Shown: positions 1-9,589 of the stretch, piece after piece
How positions within the stretch are numbered: position 1 is the stretch's first letter
Layout: each line of letters opens with the position of its first letter
Source: Thalassolituus maritimus
GTDB lineage: Bacteria; Pseudomonadota; Gammaproteobacteria; Pseudomonadales; Oceanobacteraceae
Direction of reading: 5' to 3'
NCBI RefSeq assembly: GCF_900156675.1
Contig: NZ_FTOH01000005.1
Location: 62,001-126,000, forward strand
Length of the DNA: 64,000 nt
Notes under the pieces: generated by a model
The model's input: the letters and a program-made list of their open reading frames with translations, nothing else
Database searches by the model: none
What the model was told of the DNA's origin: nothing
Made by a program: the position numbers and the translations under genes

Positions 1-68
1 GCCTGGCTGGGTGCTCAGGCGGACTATTCCAGCACTGGCTAACCGACTACGCACAGGCCGTTGAAACA

Positions 69-193
69 CGTTTTCGAGGCAGTCAGTGCAAGGCAAAAAC
101 AGGCGAGAAGCGGAGTTTATAAGTCATAAATGAGCATTATGAGCCTGTTTTTAACGAAGCAATGACAACGCAGATAGTTTTTCAACAACCTGT
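69..193 (+). repeat. Structured intergenic repeat, copy 1
   Basis: This 125-base noncoding element has a diverged second copy, inverted, at about 19180-19290. Shared blocks in order are CGAGGC, GCAAGGCAAAAAC, GAGTTTAT-N2-GTCATAAATGAGCATT, GTTTTTAAC and CAACGCAG. The flanks AAAACAGGC (96-104) and GCCTGTTTT (143-151) can pair and enclose the conserved core. In copy 2 the corresponding stem is CCAGATT/AATCTGG, so the arms differ but complementarity is kept. It sits just beyond the 3' end of ampE. I recall similar sequences between genes of other marine gammaproteobacteria but cannot name a family. Confidence 0.7.
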
Positions 194-1065
194 CAGAGTA
201 AATACCCGCCAACAGTCGCGGTAGCAATAATAACCATCCACACCGACAACGAGCGGATATGCAGGCGCTGCCAACGATCAAGTTCGGCAGCGGCCTCTTC
301 AGCACTCTCATCAACCGGGCACGACATAGCAACTGACTGCCCGGCCAGAGATTCATTTGCTACACGGTAGAGAACATCGGCACTGTGCGTCGTGCGATCC
401 CAAAGGTAAGAGTGAAGCACAGGAAATCCGCGCAGAAAGTCTCCGGCTAGCGCATAGGTTAACCCGAGAAGCCGAACGGGAATCCACTCAATCCAGTGCA
501 GATACCGCCAGCCCTGTGCATCGCAATGCGTTGCACGCGCATATTGGAGAGAAAACCACGCCAACAGAATCCCGGCAATATCCGCAACCATGTACCAGAA
601 GACCATCAGGAAAAAGAATTCAAACCAACGATGCAGAAGTGCCCGGATCACCTGATGATTCATAGTGGTCAGATCATCGCTTACTCTCACCTCAGGCACA
701 GCAAGATACTGATCAGCGCAATGGTAGGCCCCTTGTGTATCGCCCTTTTTTAAGTCACTACGATAGGCTTCGAGATGCTTACCGATGCTGATATGCGATA
801 GCACGTAGAGCAAGACAAGAATCTTCAGTAACACACTGAGAAGACCAAAGGCATAGGGGTCAGCCAGCAACATCGCCACCGTAATAGTGACAACCGGTAA
901 AACCACGACAACCGAGTACCTGAAATGGCGATGCCAGTTCATAAAGCGTGGCAGCTTTTCTACCTGCTTCAGCCACCAGGCGAAGGTGCGGCTACTGGTA
1001 CTGCGATGCGGTAAAGGGAAACGCTGTTGCCATAATAAGACGACAAACAGAACGAGAAACTTCAT
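193..1065 (-). CDS. ampE: AmpE-like inner-membrane protein
   Basis: This is a 290-residue integral membrane protein. Hydrophobic segments lie near residues 1-12, about 50-95 and about 145-170, with a final one at the C-terminus. Length, membrane pattern and position directly after ampD match AmpE, a membrane protein of the ampDE operon linked to cell-wall recycling and beta-lactamase control. Its biochemical role is not well established. The start ATG is preceded by GAGGAG at ideal spacing. That site overlaps the end of ampD, two bases upstream, so the pair is probably cotranscribed and translationally coupled. Confidence 0.85.
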   Translation of the reverse strand: MKFLVLFVVLLWQQRFPLPHRSTSSRTFAWWLKQVEKLPRFMNWHRHFRYSVVVVLPVVTITVAMLLADPYAFGLLSVLLKILVLLYVLSHISIGKHLEAYRSDLKKGDTQGAYHCADQYLAVPEVRVSDDLTTMNHQVIRALLHRWFEFFFLMVFWYMVADIAGILLAWFSLQYARATHCDAQGWRYLHWIEWIPVRLLGLTYALAGDFLRGFPVLHSYLWDRTTHSADVLYRVANESLAGQSVAMSCPVDESAEEAAAELDRWQRLHIRSLSVWMVIIATATVGGYLL

Positions 1066-1067
1066 TT

Positions 1068-1634
1068 CTACTCCTCAGGACGCCCGTCACCCGTGACCAG
1101 CGAGGCACGGTAACGCGTCCAGTCAAAGGCAGGCCCAGGGTCCGTCTTCCTGCCAGGGGCAATGTCTTCATGCCCGGTTATTCGCTCATCCGTGATCATG
1201 CGGTAATGCCGCTTAAGACACTCAGTCACCGCCGCAAGCTGCTCATACTGAGCATCGCTGTACGGAGCAGTGTCGGTTCCTTCCAGTTCTATGCCTATAG
1301 AATAGTCGTTGCAGTTATCGCGGCCACAAAATTGCGACTGCCCCGCATGCCAGGCGCGATCATCAAAACTTACAAACTGAGTGATCGCACCGTCGCGCTC
1401 GATAAACAGGTGACTGGACACCTGCAAGTCTGCGATGGTCTCAAAATAGGGATGTTGCCCCGCATCAAGTTGATTGCAGAAAAAGCGTTGCACACAGCCG
1501 CTGCCGAATTGCCCAGGTGGCAAACTGATGTTGTGAATCACAAGCAGGGAGATATCTCCGACGTCCGGGCGAGGACCAAAATTCGGGGATGGAATCCATT
1601 GGGCAGAATCCAGGCGACCATTCGTTATCTTCAT
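1068..1634 (-). CDS. ampD: 1,6-anhydro-N-acetylmuramyl-L-alanine amidase AmpD
   Basis: This 188-residue cytoplasmic zinc amidase cleaves the stem peptide from anhydro-muramyl peptides during peptidoglycan recycling. It thereby lowers the signal that activates AmpR-type regulators. The Amidase_2 fold is clear: VIHNISLPPGQFG carries the first zinc histidine, HAGQSQFCGRDNCND is characteristic of AmpD, and GHEDIAPGRKTDPGPAFDW carries the second histidine with the catalytic Lys/Asp pair. An upstream in-frame ATG would add five residues. The start chosen gives the usual AmpD N-terminus (MKITNGRL) and has GGAA upstream. ampE follows. Confidence 0.95.
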   Translation of the reverse strand: MKITNGRLDSAQWIPSPNFGPRPDVGDISLLVIHNISLPPGQFGSGCVQRFFCNQLDAGQHPYFETIADLQVSSHLFIERDGAITQFVSFDDRAWHAGQSQFCGRDNCNDYSIGIELEGTDTAPYSDAQYEQLAAVTECLKRHYRMITDERITGHEDIAPGRKTDPGPAFDWTRYRASLVTGDGRPEE

Positions 1635-1737
1635 TAGTTTCCAAAGCAATCAATGTTGTTCTTCAGCTCTTCAAGTTTGGCATAAACACAGCGGGCCGAT
1701 ATAGTCCGGGGACCAGCGAATATGACAGGAATATAAA

Positions 1738-3090
1738 ATGGAGTTTCTGAATACTCTCAATGGCATTGTCTGGGGCTGGCCAATGCTGGCTTTAATTGCG
1801 CTTACAGGCCTGTTTTTGACTATCGGCCTGAAGGCTTACCCTATCCGGCATCTGAAAACCGGATTCGTCGAATTATGGCAAGGCAGACATAAACACGGTG
1901 AGGGAGAAATCTCTGGCTTCAATGCCCTGATGACCTCACTCTCGGCAACGATCGGCACAGGCAACATTGCCGGGGTCGCAACGGCTGTCGCTATGGGAGG
2001 CCCTGGCGCCATTTTCTGGATGTGGATCATCGCTCTTATTGGTATGGCCACGAAGTATTCTGAAGCCGTGCTGGCTGTGCGTTTTCGCGAACAGAATGAA
2101 CAAGGGCACTTTGTCGGTGGGCCCATGTACTACATCCGCAACGGCCTTGGGCCTAAGTTCAAGTGGCTTGCGGTCGCCTTTGCTTTCTTCGGTATGCTCG
2201 CGGGATTCGGCATTGGCAACGGTGTACAGGCCAACTCGGTAGCCGACGCCATGTCGCATATCTCACCAGACGGCACTGGAATTCCCGAATGGGTAACGGG
2301 TCTGGTGGTTGCTGCTCTGGTGGGTCTGGTCCTTATCGGAGGCATCCGCAGAATCTCAGACGTCGCGGGCAAGCTGGTTCCGTTTATGGCGATTACTTAC
2401 GTGATTGCCGGTGTCGTTCTGCTCGGGATCTATGCCAATGAAATTCCGGCGGCGCTGGAGCTGATTGTTACACACGCCTTCACACCTATTTCGGCCGCGG
2501 GAGGCTTCGCAGGCGCCACAGTCTGGGCTGCGATTCGGTTCGGTGTCGCCCGTGGAGTCTTCTCAAACGAAGCTGGCCTTGGTAGCGCTCCTATTGCACA
2601 CGCTACGGCAACCACAGACAGCCCCGTCCGCCAGGGTACAATCGCAATGCTGGGTACATTTATCGACACCATTGTGATCTGCACCATTACTGGCCTGGTG
2701 ATCGTTGCATCCGGTGCCTGGCAAACCGGGGCCTCGGGCGCCAGCCTTACCGCGTCTGCCTTTGACGCCGGGCTCCCGGTGATTGGCCAGTACATAGTCA
2801 CGCTTGGGCTGGCAGTATTCGCTTTCACCACTATTATCGGTTGGTCATTTTACGGCGAACGCTGTACCGAGTACTTATTTGGTATCAAAGCCGTTCCGGT
2901 ATTCCGGCTTATCTGGGTTGCAGCCATCCCCATTGGTGCGACACAAGAGCTGAATGTCGCCTGGCTCATCGCGGATACTCTGAACGCCATGATGGCCCTG
3001 CCTAACCTGGTCGCACTGATTCTGCTCAGCCCTGTCGTGTTCGGCCTTACCCGGGAGTATCTACAAAAAGGTTCCCAGAAAGACCTGTAG
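1738..3090 (+). CDS. Alanine/glycine:cation symporter (AGCS family)
   Basis: This 450-residue protein of about 11 membrane helices imports small amino acids such as alanine or glycine with Na+ or H+. Family signatures include the N-terminal SGFNALMTSLSATIGTGNIAG (about residues 59-79), GGPGAIFWMW and FSNEAGLGSAPIAHA in the middle. The latter is the diagnostic AGCS stretch. Length is typical. It is transcribed away from ampD, and an AGGA precedes the ATG. Which amino acid and ion it uses cannot be told from sequence alone. Confidence 0.9.
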   Translation: MEFLNTLNGIVWGWPMLALIALTGLFLTIGLKAYPIRHLKTGFVELWQGRHKHGEGEISGFNALMTSLSATIGTGNIAGVATAVAMGGPGAIFWMWIIALIGMATKYSEAVLAVRFREQNEQGHFVGGPMYYIRNGLGPKFKWLAVAFAFFGMLAGFGIGNGVQANSVADAMSHISPDGTGIPEWVTGLVVAALVGLVLIGGIRRISDVAGKLVPFMAITYVIAGVVLLGIYANEIPAALELIVTHAFTPISAAGGFAGATVWAAIRFGVARGVFSNEAGLGSAPIAHATATTDSPVRQGTIAMLGTFIDTIVICTITGLVIVASGAWQTGASGASLTASAFDAGLPVIGQYIVTLGLAVFAFTTIIGWSFYGERCTEYLFGIKAVPVFRLIWVAAIPIGATQELNVAWLIADTLNAMMALPNLVALILLSPVVFGLTREYLQKGSQKDL

Positions 3091-3180
3091 TAAACCAGTC
3101 GGGCAGTATCAGTTGGGGCGCGACTTCGTGTAGAATCGCGCCCTCATGATATGAACCCACTCATAGAACGAAGCCCCGCC

Positions 3181-4032
3181 ATGGACCTCACTCAGCATCA
3201 GACAGACATCCGCAATGCAGTTACCCGCGCCATTAAAGAAGACATCGGCACTGGTGATATTACCGCGCAGTTAATACCGGCAGAGCAGAAAAGCCATGCA
3301 CGTATCATCTCCCGGGAACATGCAGTGATTGCTGGGCAAGCCTGGGTGACTGAAGTGTTCAGGCAAGTTGACCCCGAGGTCGAAGTTGACTGGAAGGTCA
3401 AAGACGGAGACGTGGTTGAGGCTGACCAGGTACTGTTTGAACTGAAAGGCTCGTCACGCTCACTGTTGAGTGGTGAACGCTGTGCTTTAAACTTCCTGCA
3501 GAGCCTGTCTGGAACGGCGACTCTGTGTGAACACTACGCCTCTCTTGTTGAGGGTACTGGTGTAAAACTACTGGATACCCGTAAAACCATTCCTGGCCTT
3601 CGTATCGCACAGAAGTACGCCGTATCCGTTGGCGGATGCTTTAATCACCGCATTGGTCTCTATGATGCGTTTCTAATCAAAGAAAACCACATCATGGCAG
3701 CAGGCAGCATTTCAGACGCTGTACGTCAGGCGCATGACATTGCTCCGGGCAAACCCGTGGAAGTCGAAGTGGAAACCATGGTGCAACTGGAAGAAGCGAT
3801 CAGCGCTGGCACCGACATCATCATGCTGGATAACTTCAGCCCAGCCGATATGAAAGTCGCTGTCGCTTTCACACGAGAAAGAAGCGCAGGCAATATCAAA
3901 CTTGAAGCCTCAGGTGGCATCACTAAAGACACTTTGCGCCAGTATGCAGAAACCGGCGTAGATTATATTTCGATTGGTGCACTCACCAAAGACTGTAAGG
4001 CGATTGACCTGTCGATGAGGATGGTTGGCTAA
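3181..4032 (+). CDS. nadC: Nicotinate-nucleotide diphosphorylase (carboxylating), NadC
   Basis: This is quinolinate phosphoribosyltransferase, which converts quinolinate and PRPP to nicotinate mononucleotide in NAD synthesis. The 283-residue length from this start is normal. Visible motifs are [14 protein letters not shown] at the N-terminus, [26 protein letters not shown] (PRPP/quinolinate binding), KENHI and the C-terminal barrel end LEASGGI. An in-frame ATG at 3151 would add ten residues that do not look like NadC, so 3181 is preferred. No strong ribosome site marks either start. Confidence 0.95.
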   Translation: MDLTQHQTDIRNAVTRAIKEDIGTGDITAQLIPAEQKSHARIISREHAVIAGQAWVTEVFRQVDPEVEVDWKVKDGDVVEADQVLFELKGSSRSLLSGERCALNFLQSLSGTATLCEHYASLVEGTGVKLLDTRKTIPGLRIAQKYAVSVGGCFNHRIGLYDAFLIKENHIMAAGSISDAVRQAHDIAPGKPVEVEVETMVQLEEAISAGTDIIMLDNFSPADMKVAVAFTRERSAGNIKLEASGGITKDTLRQYAETGVDYISIGALTKDCKAIDLSMRMVG

Positions 4033-4081
4033 GCCATTGCCCCTCTGTCATTTTGCGCCGCATCTCCCGTAAATGCCCACC

Positions 4082-4104
4082 AGAGTGACGATAATTGTCA
4101 CTCT
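4082..4104 (+). terminator. Hairpin after nadC, possible terminator
   Basis: AGAGTGAC and GTCACTCT form a perfect 8-bp stem around GATAATT, about 50 bases past the nadC stop. A T-rich tract follows but is not an uninterrupted U run, so termination is likely rather than certain. Confidence 0.5.
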
Positions 4105-4185
4105 TTGCCAACTTTTTGCGCGTTTTTCGAGCAGATATTTTTATGACGCCAAAAAATGTGACTTAAGCCCGAAAACAGGGCTTGC

Positions 4186-4202
4186 TGGTCTCAAAGAAGC
4201 TT
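4186..4202 (+). promoter_or_regulatory. Possible sigma-54 promoter for pilA
   Basis: TGG (4186-4188) and GC (4199-4200) have ten bases between the GG and GC pairs, the -24/-12 geometry of RpoN promoters. The surrounding bases match the consensus poorly: AAGCT stands where TTGCW is expected. Pilin genes in Pseudomonas are driven by sigma-54 with PilR, which makes the site plausible. It lies about 120 bases upstream of the pilin ATG. Confidence 0.35.
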
Positions 4203-4320
4203 GGCAAACTCCATCTCACAGTCATTATTAATGACAGGTAAGACCGCCGGAAGGGCCACCCCAAAAGGACCGGAAAGCAGTCACCCAATAACAAATCTCG
4301 AAAGAGAGTGGAGAAGCCCT

Positions 4321-4848
4321 ATGAAAAACATGAAAGCCCAACAAGGTTTTACCCTTATTGAATTGATGATCGTTGTGGCGATCATCGGTATTCTGGCGTC
4401 AGTTGCAATTCCTCAGTATCGAGACTATGTGCTACGGTCGAAAGTTCAATCGATACTGACCTCGGTAACAAACATCCAAAATGCAATTTCAGCCTCAAGA
4501 GATACCGGTGATTTACTAAATTACGTGAATAATGGCACGGCTCTGAGTTGGACAGATGGTTCTGCCGGTACGGGCTCTTGGAATCTACTTGGTTTGCAAA
4601 CACCTTTAGCCACTGAAGACATTCAAGATGGGGTTACTACGATTGCTGTATCTGCCGCAAACCCTCCAGTAATAACTTTGACCCTAGATACAGGTATTGA
4701 CGATGGTACAGGTGCTAGCTCAATCACTATTACACCAACTCTGGGTGGCGTCATGACAACTTGGGATTTCGCATACTCAGCGGGTACTGGAGTTGACGCA
4801 GACACAGCGGCTATCATTGCAAGAGAAGTAACTCGTAATAATAACTAA
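4321..4848 (+). CDS. pilA: Type IV major pilin PilA
   Basis: This 175-residue type IVa prepilin carries the leader MKNMKAQQG followed by [20 protein letters not shown]. That gives the PilD cleavage site, the N-methylated phenylalanine, Glu5 of the mature protein and the hydrophobic helix that packs in the fibre core. The ATG is preceded by GAGTGGAG; the longer upstream reading frame lacks pilin character. The C-terminal globular domain is rich in Thr, Ser, Gly and Asp. It contains no cysteine at all, so the usual C-terminal disulfide loop is absent. It lies directly upstream of pilBCD but has its own terminator. Confidence 0.95.
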   Translation: MKNMKAQQGFTLIELMIVVAIIGILASVAIPQYRDYVLRSKVQSILTSVTNIQNAISASRDTGDLLNYVNNGTALSWTDGSAGTGSWNLLGLQTPLATEDIQDGVTTIAVSAANPPVITLTLDTGIDDGTGASSITITPTLGGVMTTWDFAYSAGTGVDADTAAIIAREVTRNNN

Positions 4849-4887
4849 TTGAATTTTTAAAAATTCTTAAGTTATATGAGTTTCAAA

Positions 4888-4907
4888 GGGTCTTCGGACC
4901 CTTTTTT
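4888..4907 (+). terminator. Rho-independent terminator after pilA
   Basis: GGGTC-TTCG-GACCC followed by six T residues is a compact UUCG-loop terminator 40 bases past the pilin stop. It separates the highly expressed pilin transcript from pilB. Confidence 0.9.
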
Positions 4908-5010
4908 ATTGCTTTAAGACTGTGATCTCCTTCCCGTGTCATTGACGCATAGCTGGCCGTTTAAGATAGTCTCTGGTAATTTCAAAGCTCTTCTACGATG
5001 AGGCACCACG

Positions 5011-6717
5011 ATGACAGCACTCACTGGCCTACCCCGCCGATTGGTCGAGCAAGGGCTGATTGAACAGCATACCGCCGAAGATATATTCAAGATTGCGAAA
5101 AGTGAGAAACGTTCGTTCGTCACCATAGCTGTACAAAAAGCACCTGCTATTGCCAGCAGTATTTCCGCGATAGCCTCGGAAGAATTTGGCCTACCAGTAC
5201 TTGATTTGAGTAGCTTCGACTTTGACGTCATTCCTGCTGACATTGTCAGCCTTTCATTGATTGAGAAGCATCGTATACTTCCACTTTTCAATCGCGGCAA
5301 TCGGTTGTTTGTCGCCCAGAGCGATCCTTCACTGATTCATGCGATAGATGAGATTAAGTTCAATACCGGCATGACCATCGAGTCAGTCTTGGTAGAAGAG
5401 GACAAACTCGCCATCGCGGTTGATAAACTTATTAACGCGTCAGACACCAGCTTAGAAGATGCGTTCGGTGACTTAGACGGGGCGCTTGATAATGTCGACC
5501 TGGAAGACCCCAACGAGAGAGACAATGAAAAAGAGAATGAAGCACTACCCGGCGACGACGCCCCTATCGTTCGCTTTGTAAATAAAATGCTATTAGATGC
5601 AGTACGTATAGGTGCATCAGATATACATTTTGAGCCTTATGAAAAGAGGTACCGTGTTCGCTACCGTGCAGACGGTGTTCTAAAAGAAGTCTCACAGCCT
5701 CCCATAAACCTGTCGGCTAAAATTGCGGCGCGACTGAAAGTAATGTCTCAGATGGATATATCTGAGCGACGCATCCCTCAGGATGGTCGTATCAAGATGA
5801 AGATATCGAAGAACAAGGCCATTGATTTTCGTGTTAATACACTCCCGACCCTCTGGGGAGAGAAAATCGTACTCCGTATTCTGGACCCCTCATCCGCGAA
5901 GCTTGGAATCGATGCGCTCGGTTACGAGGAAGACCAGAAGAAACTCTATCTCGATGCACTCTCTAACCCTCAGGGTATGATTCTGGTCACGGGGCCTACC
6001 GGCTCAGGTAAAACGGTTTCTCTTTATACCGGCCTGAATATTCTGAATGTCGAAGGTACCAATATATCTACAGCCGAAGACCCTGTTGAGATCAATCTTG
6101 AGGGTATTAACCAGGTCAATGTAAATACCCGTGTCGGTTTGGATTTTGCTGCTGCCCTGCGCTCTTTCCTCCGTCAGGATCCAGACGTTGTGATGGTCGG
6201 TGAGATCCGGGATATCGAAACCGCACAGATTGCTATCAAAGCGGCCCAGACAGGTCACCTTGTGCTTTCGACCCTCCATACCAATAGTGCCGCTGAGACG
6301 CTGACACGTCTGGCTAATATGGGTGTTCCTGCTTTTAATATTGCGACATCAGTTACCCTGATCATTGCCCAGCGACTCGCGCGCAGGCTATGCCCTCAGT
6401 GCAAGGAACCTGCCGAGCTACCGGCCAATGTACTGAAAGACGCCGGATTTACAGCGGATCAAATTGAGAATGGAGAATTTTACCGCCCCGTGGGTTGTAG
6501 CCACTGCCACGAGGGGTATAAAGGTCGGGTGGGGATATATGAAGTAGTGAAGGTCACCGACCCTATATCACGCATCATCATGACCGGTGGTAATTCCATT
6601 GAAATTTCAGACGTTGCGCGTCAGGAAGGATTTGCAGACTTACGAACATCTGCCCTAAAGAAAGTACAGGCGGGCATTACAAGCCTGGAAGAGGCAAATC
6701 GTGTGACAATGGACTGA
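5011..6717 (+). CDS. pilB: Type IV pilus extension ATPase PilB
   Basis: This 568-residue hexameric ATPase powers pilus polymerisation at the cytoplasmic face of the inner membrane. The N-terminal T2SSE_N domain covers about residues 1-150. A variable acidic linker follows, then the GspE-type core. The Walker A motif GPTGSGKT lies near residues 327-334, the atypical Walker B DPDVVMVGEIRD near 389-400, and the HLVLSTLHTN His box after it. A tetracysteine zinc site (CPQC ... CSHC) sits near the C-terminus. ATGAGG precedes the start. Length and neighbours fit PilB. Confidence 0.95.
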   Translation: MTALTGLPRRLVEQGLIEQHTAEDIFKIAKSEKRSFVTIAVQKAPAIASSISAIASEEFGLPVLDLSSFDFDVIPADIVSLSLIEKHRILPLFNRGNRLFVAQSDPSLIHAIDEIKFNTGMTIESVLVEEDKLAIAVDKLINASDTSLEDAFGDLDGALDNVDLEDPNERDNEKENEALPGDDAPIVRFVNKMLLDAVRIGASDIHFEPYEKRYRVRYRADGVLKEVSQPPINLSAKIAARLKVMSQMDISERRIPQDGRIKMKISKNKAIDFRVNTLPTLWGEKIVLRILDPSSAKLGIDALGYEEDQKKLYLDALSNPQGMILVTGPTGSGKTVSLYTGLNILNVEGTNISTAEDPVEINLEGINQVNVNTRVGLDFAAALRSFLRQDPDVVMVGEIRDIETAQIAIKAAQTGHLVLSTLHTNSAAETLTRLANMGVPAFNIATSVTLIIAQRLARRLCPQCKEPAELPANVLKDAGFTADQIENGEFYRPVGCSHCHEGYKGRVGIYEVVKVTDPISRIIMTGGNSIEISDVARQEGFADLRTSALKKVQAGITSLEEANRVTMD

Positions 6718-6758
6718 CCCTCTGTCAGTATTAGAGCCTGTTACGGGACCTACAAAAT

Positions 6759-7994
6759 ATGGCTAAGCAATCAAAACAACAAAAAACCAGTACATTCAGC
6801 TGGGAAGGCGTCAATCGACGTGGCCAGGCGGCTAAAGGTGAGATCAGCGCTATTAACTCGGCCTACGCAAAAGCCCAACTGCGAAAGCAAGGCATTGAAC
6901 CGCGAAGAGTTAGAAAGGCATCCCAGCCATTATTCAGCATCGGGAGTAGCCAAACTGCAAAAGTTAAGTCTACTGATATAACCTTTTTTACCCGCCAGAT
7001 GGCGACGATGATAAAAGCCGGCGTTCCACTTGTTCAGGCATTCGACATTGTCAGTGATGGCACTGACAACGTGGGGATGAAAAGGGTTATTTCTGAAGTT
7101 CGTGATTCAGTTTCATCCGGTAACGACTTTGCAACAGCACTGCGAACCTACCCCAAACACTTTGATGACCTGACATGTAATCTGATTGAGTCAGGCGAAC
7201 AAGCAGGTACCCTGCAAACTATGCTTGATAAGGTAGCAGTATATAAAGAAAAAACGGAGGCGCTTAAAGCAAAAATTAAAAAGGCTTTAATGTATCCATT
7301 GATCACTCTTTTGGTCGCGGTTGCAGTTACGCTTATTTTGCTAGTGAAGGTTGTTCCTTCTTTCGAGGACATGTTCAAAAGTTTTGGAGCAGAACTCCCT
7401 GCGCCCACCCAATTTGTGGTCTCAATATCTGAATTTACTCAGGAATATTACCTCTATGCAATTGCTGCGATTGTGATTATTGGCGCTACTTTATTTCACT
7501 TGTTACGAACGTCGAAAGATTTTCGCGATCGCTTCGAAGCCTTTGCTCTGGGAGTTCCGGTATTTGGCGACCTGATCAAGAAAGCTGCAATTGCAAGATA
7601 CTCGCGGGTACTGTCGACAACGTTTGCCGCAGGTGTACCACTGGTCGATGCACTTGAGTCTGTTTCCGGAGCTGTTGGCAACGCAGTATATAGGGACGCT
7701 GTAATGCGTATTCGTGATGACGTGGCATCTGGCCAACAAATGCATCAGGCGATGAGAGACGCTAAAATTTTTCCTAATATGGTCGTGCAGATGACCAGTA
7801 TTGGTGAAGAGTCCGGAGCACTCGACGATATGCTGGGTAAAGCCGCAGATTACTATGAAGATGAGGTCGATAACGCCGTAGATAATATGACTTCGATGAT
7901 CGAACCCGCAATGATGATATTTTTGGGTGTCGTTATCGGAGGTTTGATTGTGGCTATGTACCTACCAATCTTCCAGATGGGTGATGTAATCTGA
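6759..7994 (+). CDS. pilC: Type IV pilus inner-membrane platform protein PilC
   Basis: This 411-residue polytopic platform protein couples PilB and PilT motion to pilin insertion. It has two GspF/T2SSF repeats, roughly residues 70-195 and 275-400. Each contains a helical bundle followed by hydrophobic segments (ALMYPLITLLVAVAVTLILL, and the terminal MMIFLGVVIGGLIVAMYLPI). Typical motifs are FTRQMATMIKAGVPLVQAFD and GEESGALDDML. It starts 41 bases after pilB. Its stop codon overlaps the pilD start by one base. Confidence 0.95.
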   Translation: MAKQSKQQKTSTFSWEGVNRRGQAAKGEISAINSAYAKAQLRKQGIEPRRVRKASQPLFSIGSSQTAKVKSTDITFFTRQMATMIKAGVPLVQAFDIVSDGTDNVGMKRVISEVRDSVSSGNDFATALRTYPKHFDDLTCNLIESGEQAGTLQTMLDKVAVYKEKTEALKAKIKKALMYPLITLLVAVAVTLILLVKVVPSFEDMFKSFGAELPAPTQFVVSISEFTQEYYLYAIAAIVIIGATLFHLLRTSKDFRDRFEAFALGVPVFGDLIKKAAIARYSRVLSTTFAAGVPLVDALESVSGAVGNAVYRDAVMRIRDDVASGQQMHQAMRDAKIFPNMVVQMTSIGEESGALDDMLGKAADYYEDEVDNAVDNMTSMIEPAMMIFLGVVIGGLIVAMYLPIFQMGDVI

Positions 7995-8875
7995 TGGCTG
8001 ACCTGGCTACTTATTTGTCACAAAATTTCGAAGTACTGGTCGCGTTCATTGTTATCCTCAGCCTGCTTATCGGCAGCTTTTTGAATGTTGTGATTCTGCG
8101 TATGCCGATCATGATGTTCAGAGGCTGGAAAGAAGAATGCCAGGGGATGGAAGAGGAACTCCCGGACCACCCGGCCATTAAGGACCTGAGCAAGCCCTAT
8201 AACCTGGTTACTCCAGCTTCCCACTGCCCTTCTTGTTCAGCACCGGTTAAACCGTGGATGAATATTCCGGTGATCAGCTGGATTTTCCTTCGTGGCCAAT
8301 GTGCGTCGTGCGGCACTCGTATTGGTTTGCGTTATCCACTGGTTGAGATCGCTACGGCAGTCATGAGCGGCCTTTTACTCCTTAAGTTTGAGTGGGGTTG
8401 GCCACTGCTGGCGATGATGGTGTTCACCTGGCTGCTGATTACGATGTCGGTGATTGATATTGATCATAAGATCCTGCCGGACACATTAACACTCGGCTTG
8501 CTCTGGCTCGGCCTTCTGCTGAATACCCAGGGAATGTTTACTGACCTTCAGTCGGCTGTTCTTGGGGCGGCACTGGGCTATGGTGTGCTTTGGGGATTCT
8601 TCTGGGTCTTCAAATTGCTCACGGGCAAAGATGGTATGGGCTACGGTGACTTCAAGCTTCTCGCCGCACTTGGCGCGTGGTTCGGCTTTCAGTCGTTACT
8701 CACCATTATCATTATGTCGAGCGTTGTCGGTGCCGTCGTTGGTATCGCAGGAGTGATTGTACTTGGACGTGATCGTCAGGTTCCCATTCCTTTCGGCCCC
8801 TATCTCGCTATGGCAGGTTGGATCGTAGCCATGTGGGGTAATGAAATCACGCAGTGGTACTTCTCGGTCATATAA
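7994..8875 (+). CDS. pilD: Prepilin peptidase / N-methyltransferase PilD
   Basis: This 293-residue membrane aspartic protease cleaves prepilin leaders and methylates the new N-terminal phenylalanine. The cytoplasmic zinc loop has both cysteine pairs (CPSC and CASC, about residues 76-103). The two catalytic aspartates are visible in VIDIDHKILPD and in GYGDFKLLAALGAWFG, the GxGD motif. Six to eight hydrophobic helices are present. The TGATG overlap with pilC indicates translational coupling. It would serve both the pilus and any type II secretion pseudopilins. Confidence 0.95.
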   Translation: MADLATYLSQNFEVLVAFIVILSLLIGSFLNVVILRMPIMMFRGWKEECQGMEEELPDHPAIKDLSKPYNLVTPASHCPSCSAPVKPWMNIPVISWIFLRGQCASCGTRIGLRYPLVEIATAVMSGLLLLKFEWGWPLLAMMVFTWLLITMSVIDIDHKILPDTLTLGLLWLGLLLNTQGMFTDLQSAVLGAALGYGVLWGFFWVFKLLTGKDGMGYGDFKLLAALGAWFGFQSLLTIIIMSSVVGAVVGIAGVIVLGRDRQVPIPFGPYLAMAGWIVAMWGNEITQWYFSVI

Positions 8876-8991
8876 GCGGCTCTTCGAATAGCTCTTACGG
8901 GGTGCCGTTGCAGGTCGCTTTTGCAGGTCGAAGGTTCAGGCCTGTTCGTTCTTTTCTTTTTAGTATTCTTTGAAGCAGGCTCTCAATCAGT

Positions 8992-9582
8992 ATGTTTATT
9001 CTCGGCCTTACCGGTGGCATAGGCAGTGGTAAAAGCGCTGCCAGCGCGTATTTCAGAGACCAGGGGATTGTCGTCGTCGACGCCGATATTGTCGCTCGTG
9101 AAGTCGTTGAGCCAGGCCAGCCTGCCTTAGTCGCCATCGAAGAACGATACGGTGCAGAAGCCCTTCTTGATGATGGTACGCTTAACCGTCCCTGGCTACG
9201 CGCAAAAGTCTTTGCTGAACCTGATGAACGCAAATGGCTGGAAAGCCAGACCCACCCGAGAATACGGGATAGCATTATTGCGCAATTAAAAGCAGCGACA
9301 TCCCCCTACGCCATTCTCGAATCTCCTCTTTTGTATGAGAGCGGTCAAAGCGAGCTGGTCGCCCGCACCCTGGTGATCGATGTTCCAGAAGAGATTCAGG
9401 TTGAAAGAGCCTGCTCACGTGATGGCAACGAGGAAGAACAGATTCGTCGCATTATTGCAGCACAGATGCCTCGCTCAGAGCGGTTGCAGAAAGCAGATGA
9501 TGCAGTGGATAATTCAGGCAATCTTGAAGCCTTGTACAGTCAGCTTGCACCGCTTCATCAATCGTACCTGCAATTAACCTGA
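8992..9582 (+). CDS. coaE: Dephospho-CoA kinase CoaE
   Basis: This 196-residue cytoplasmic kinase catalyses the last step of coenzyme A synthesis, phosphorylating the 3'-hydroxyl of dephospho-CoA. The P-loop [11 protein letters not shown] is at residues 5-15. [13 protein letters not shown] (substrate lid) and ESPLLYESG follow. The placement after pilBCD and before yacG is the standard gammaproteobacterial arrangement. Confidence 0.95.
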   Translation: MFILGLTGGIGSGKSAASAYFRDQGIVVVDADIVAREVVEPGQPALVAIEERYGAEALLDDGTLNRPWLRAKVFAEPDERKWLESQTHPRIRDSIIAQLKAATSPYAILESPLLYESGQSELVARTLVIDVPEEIQVERACSRDGNEEEQIRRIIAAQMPRSERLQKADDAVDNSGNLEALYSQLAPLHQSYLQLT

Positions 9583-9589
9583 GGTGTTC

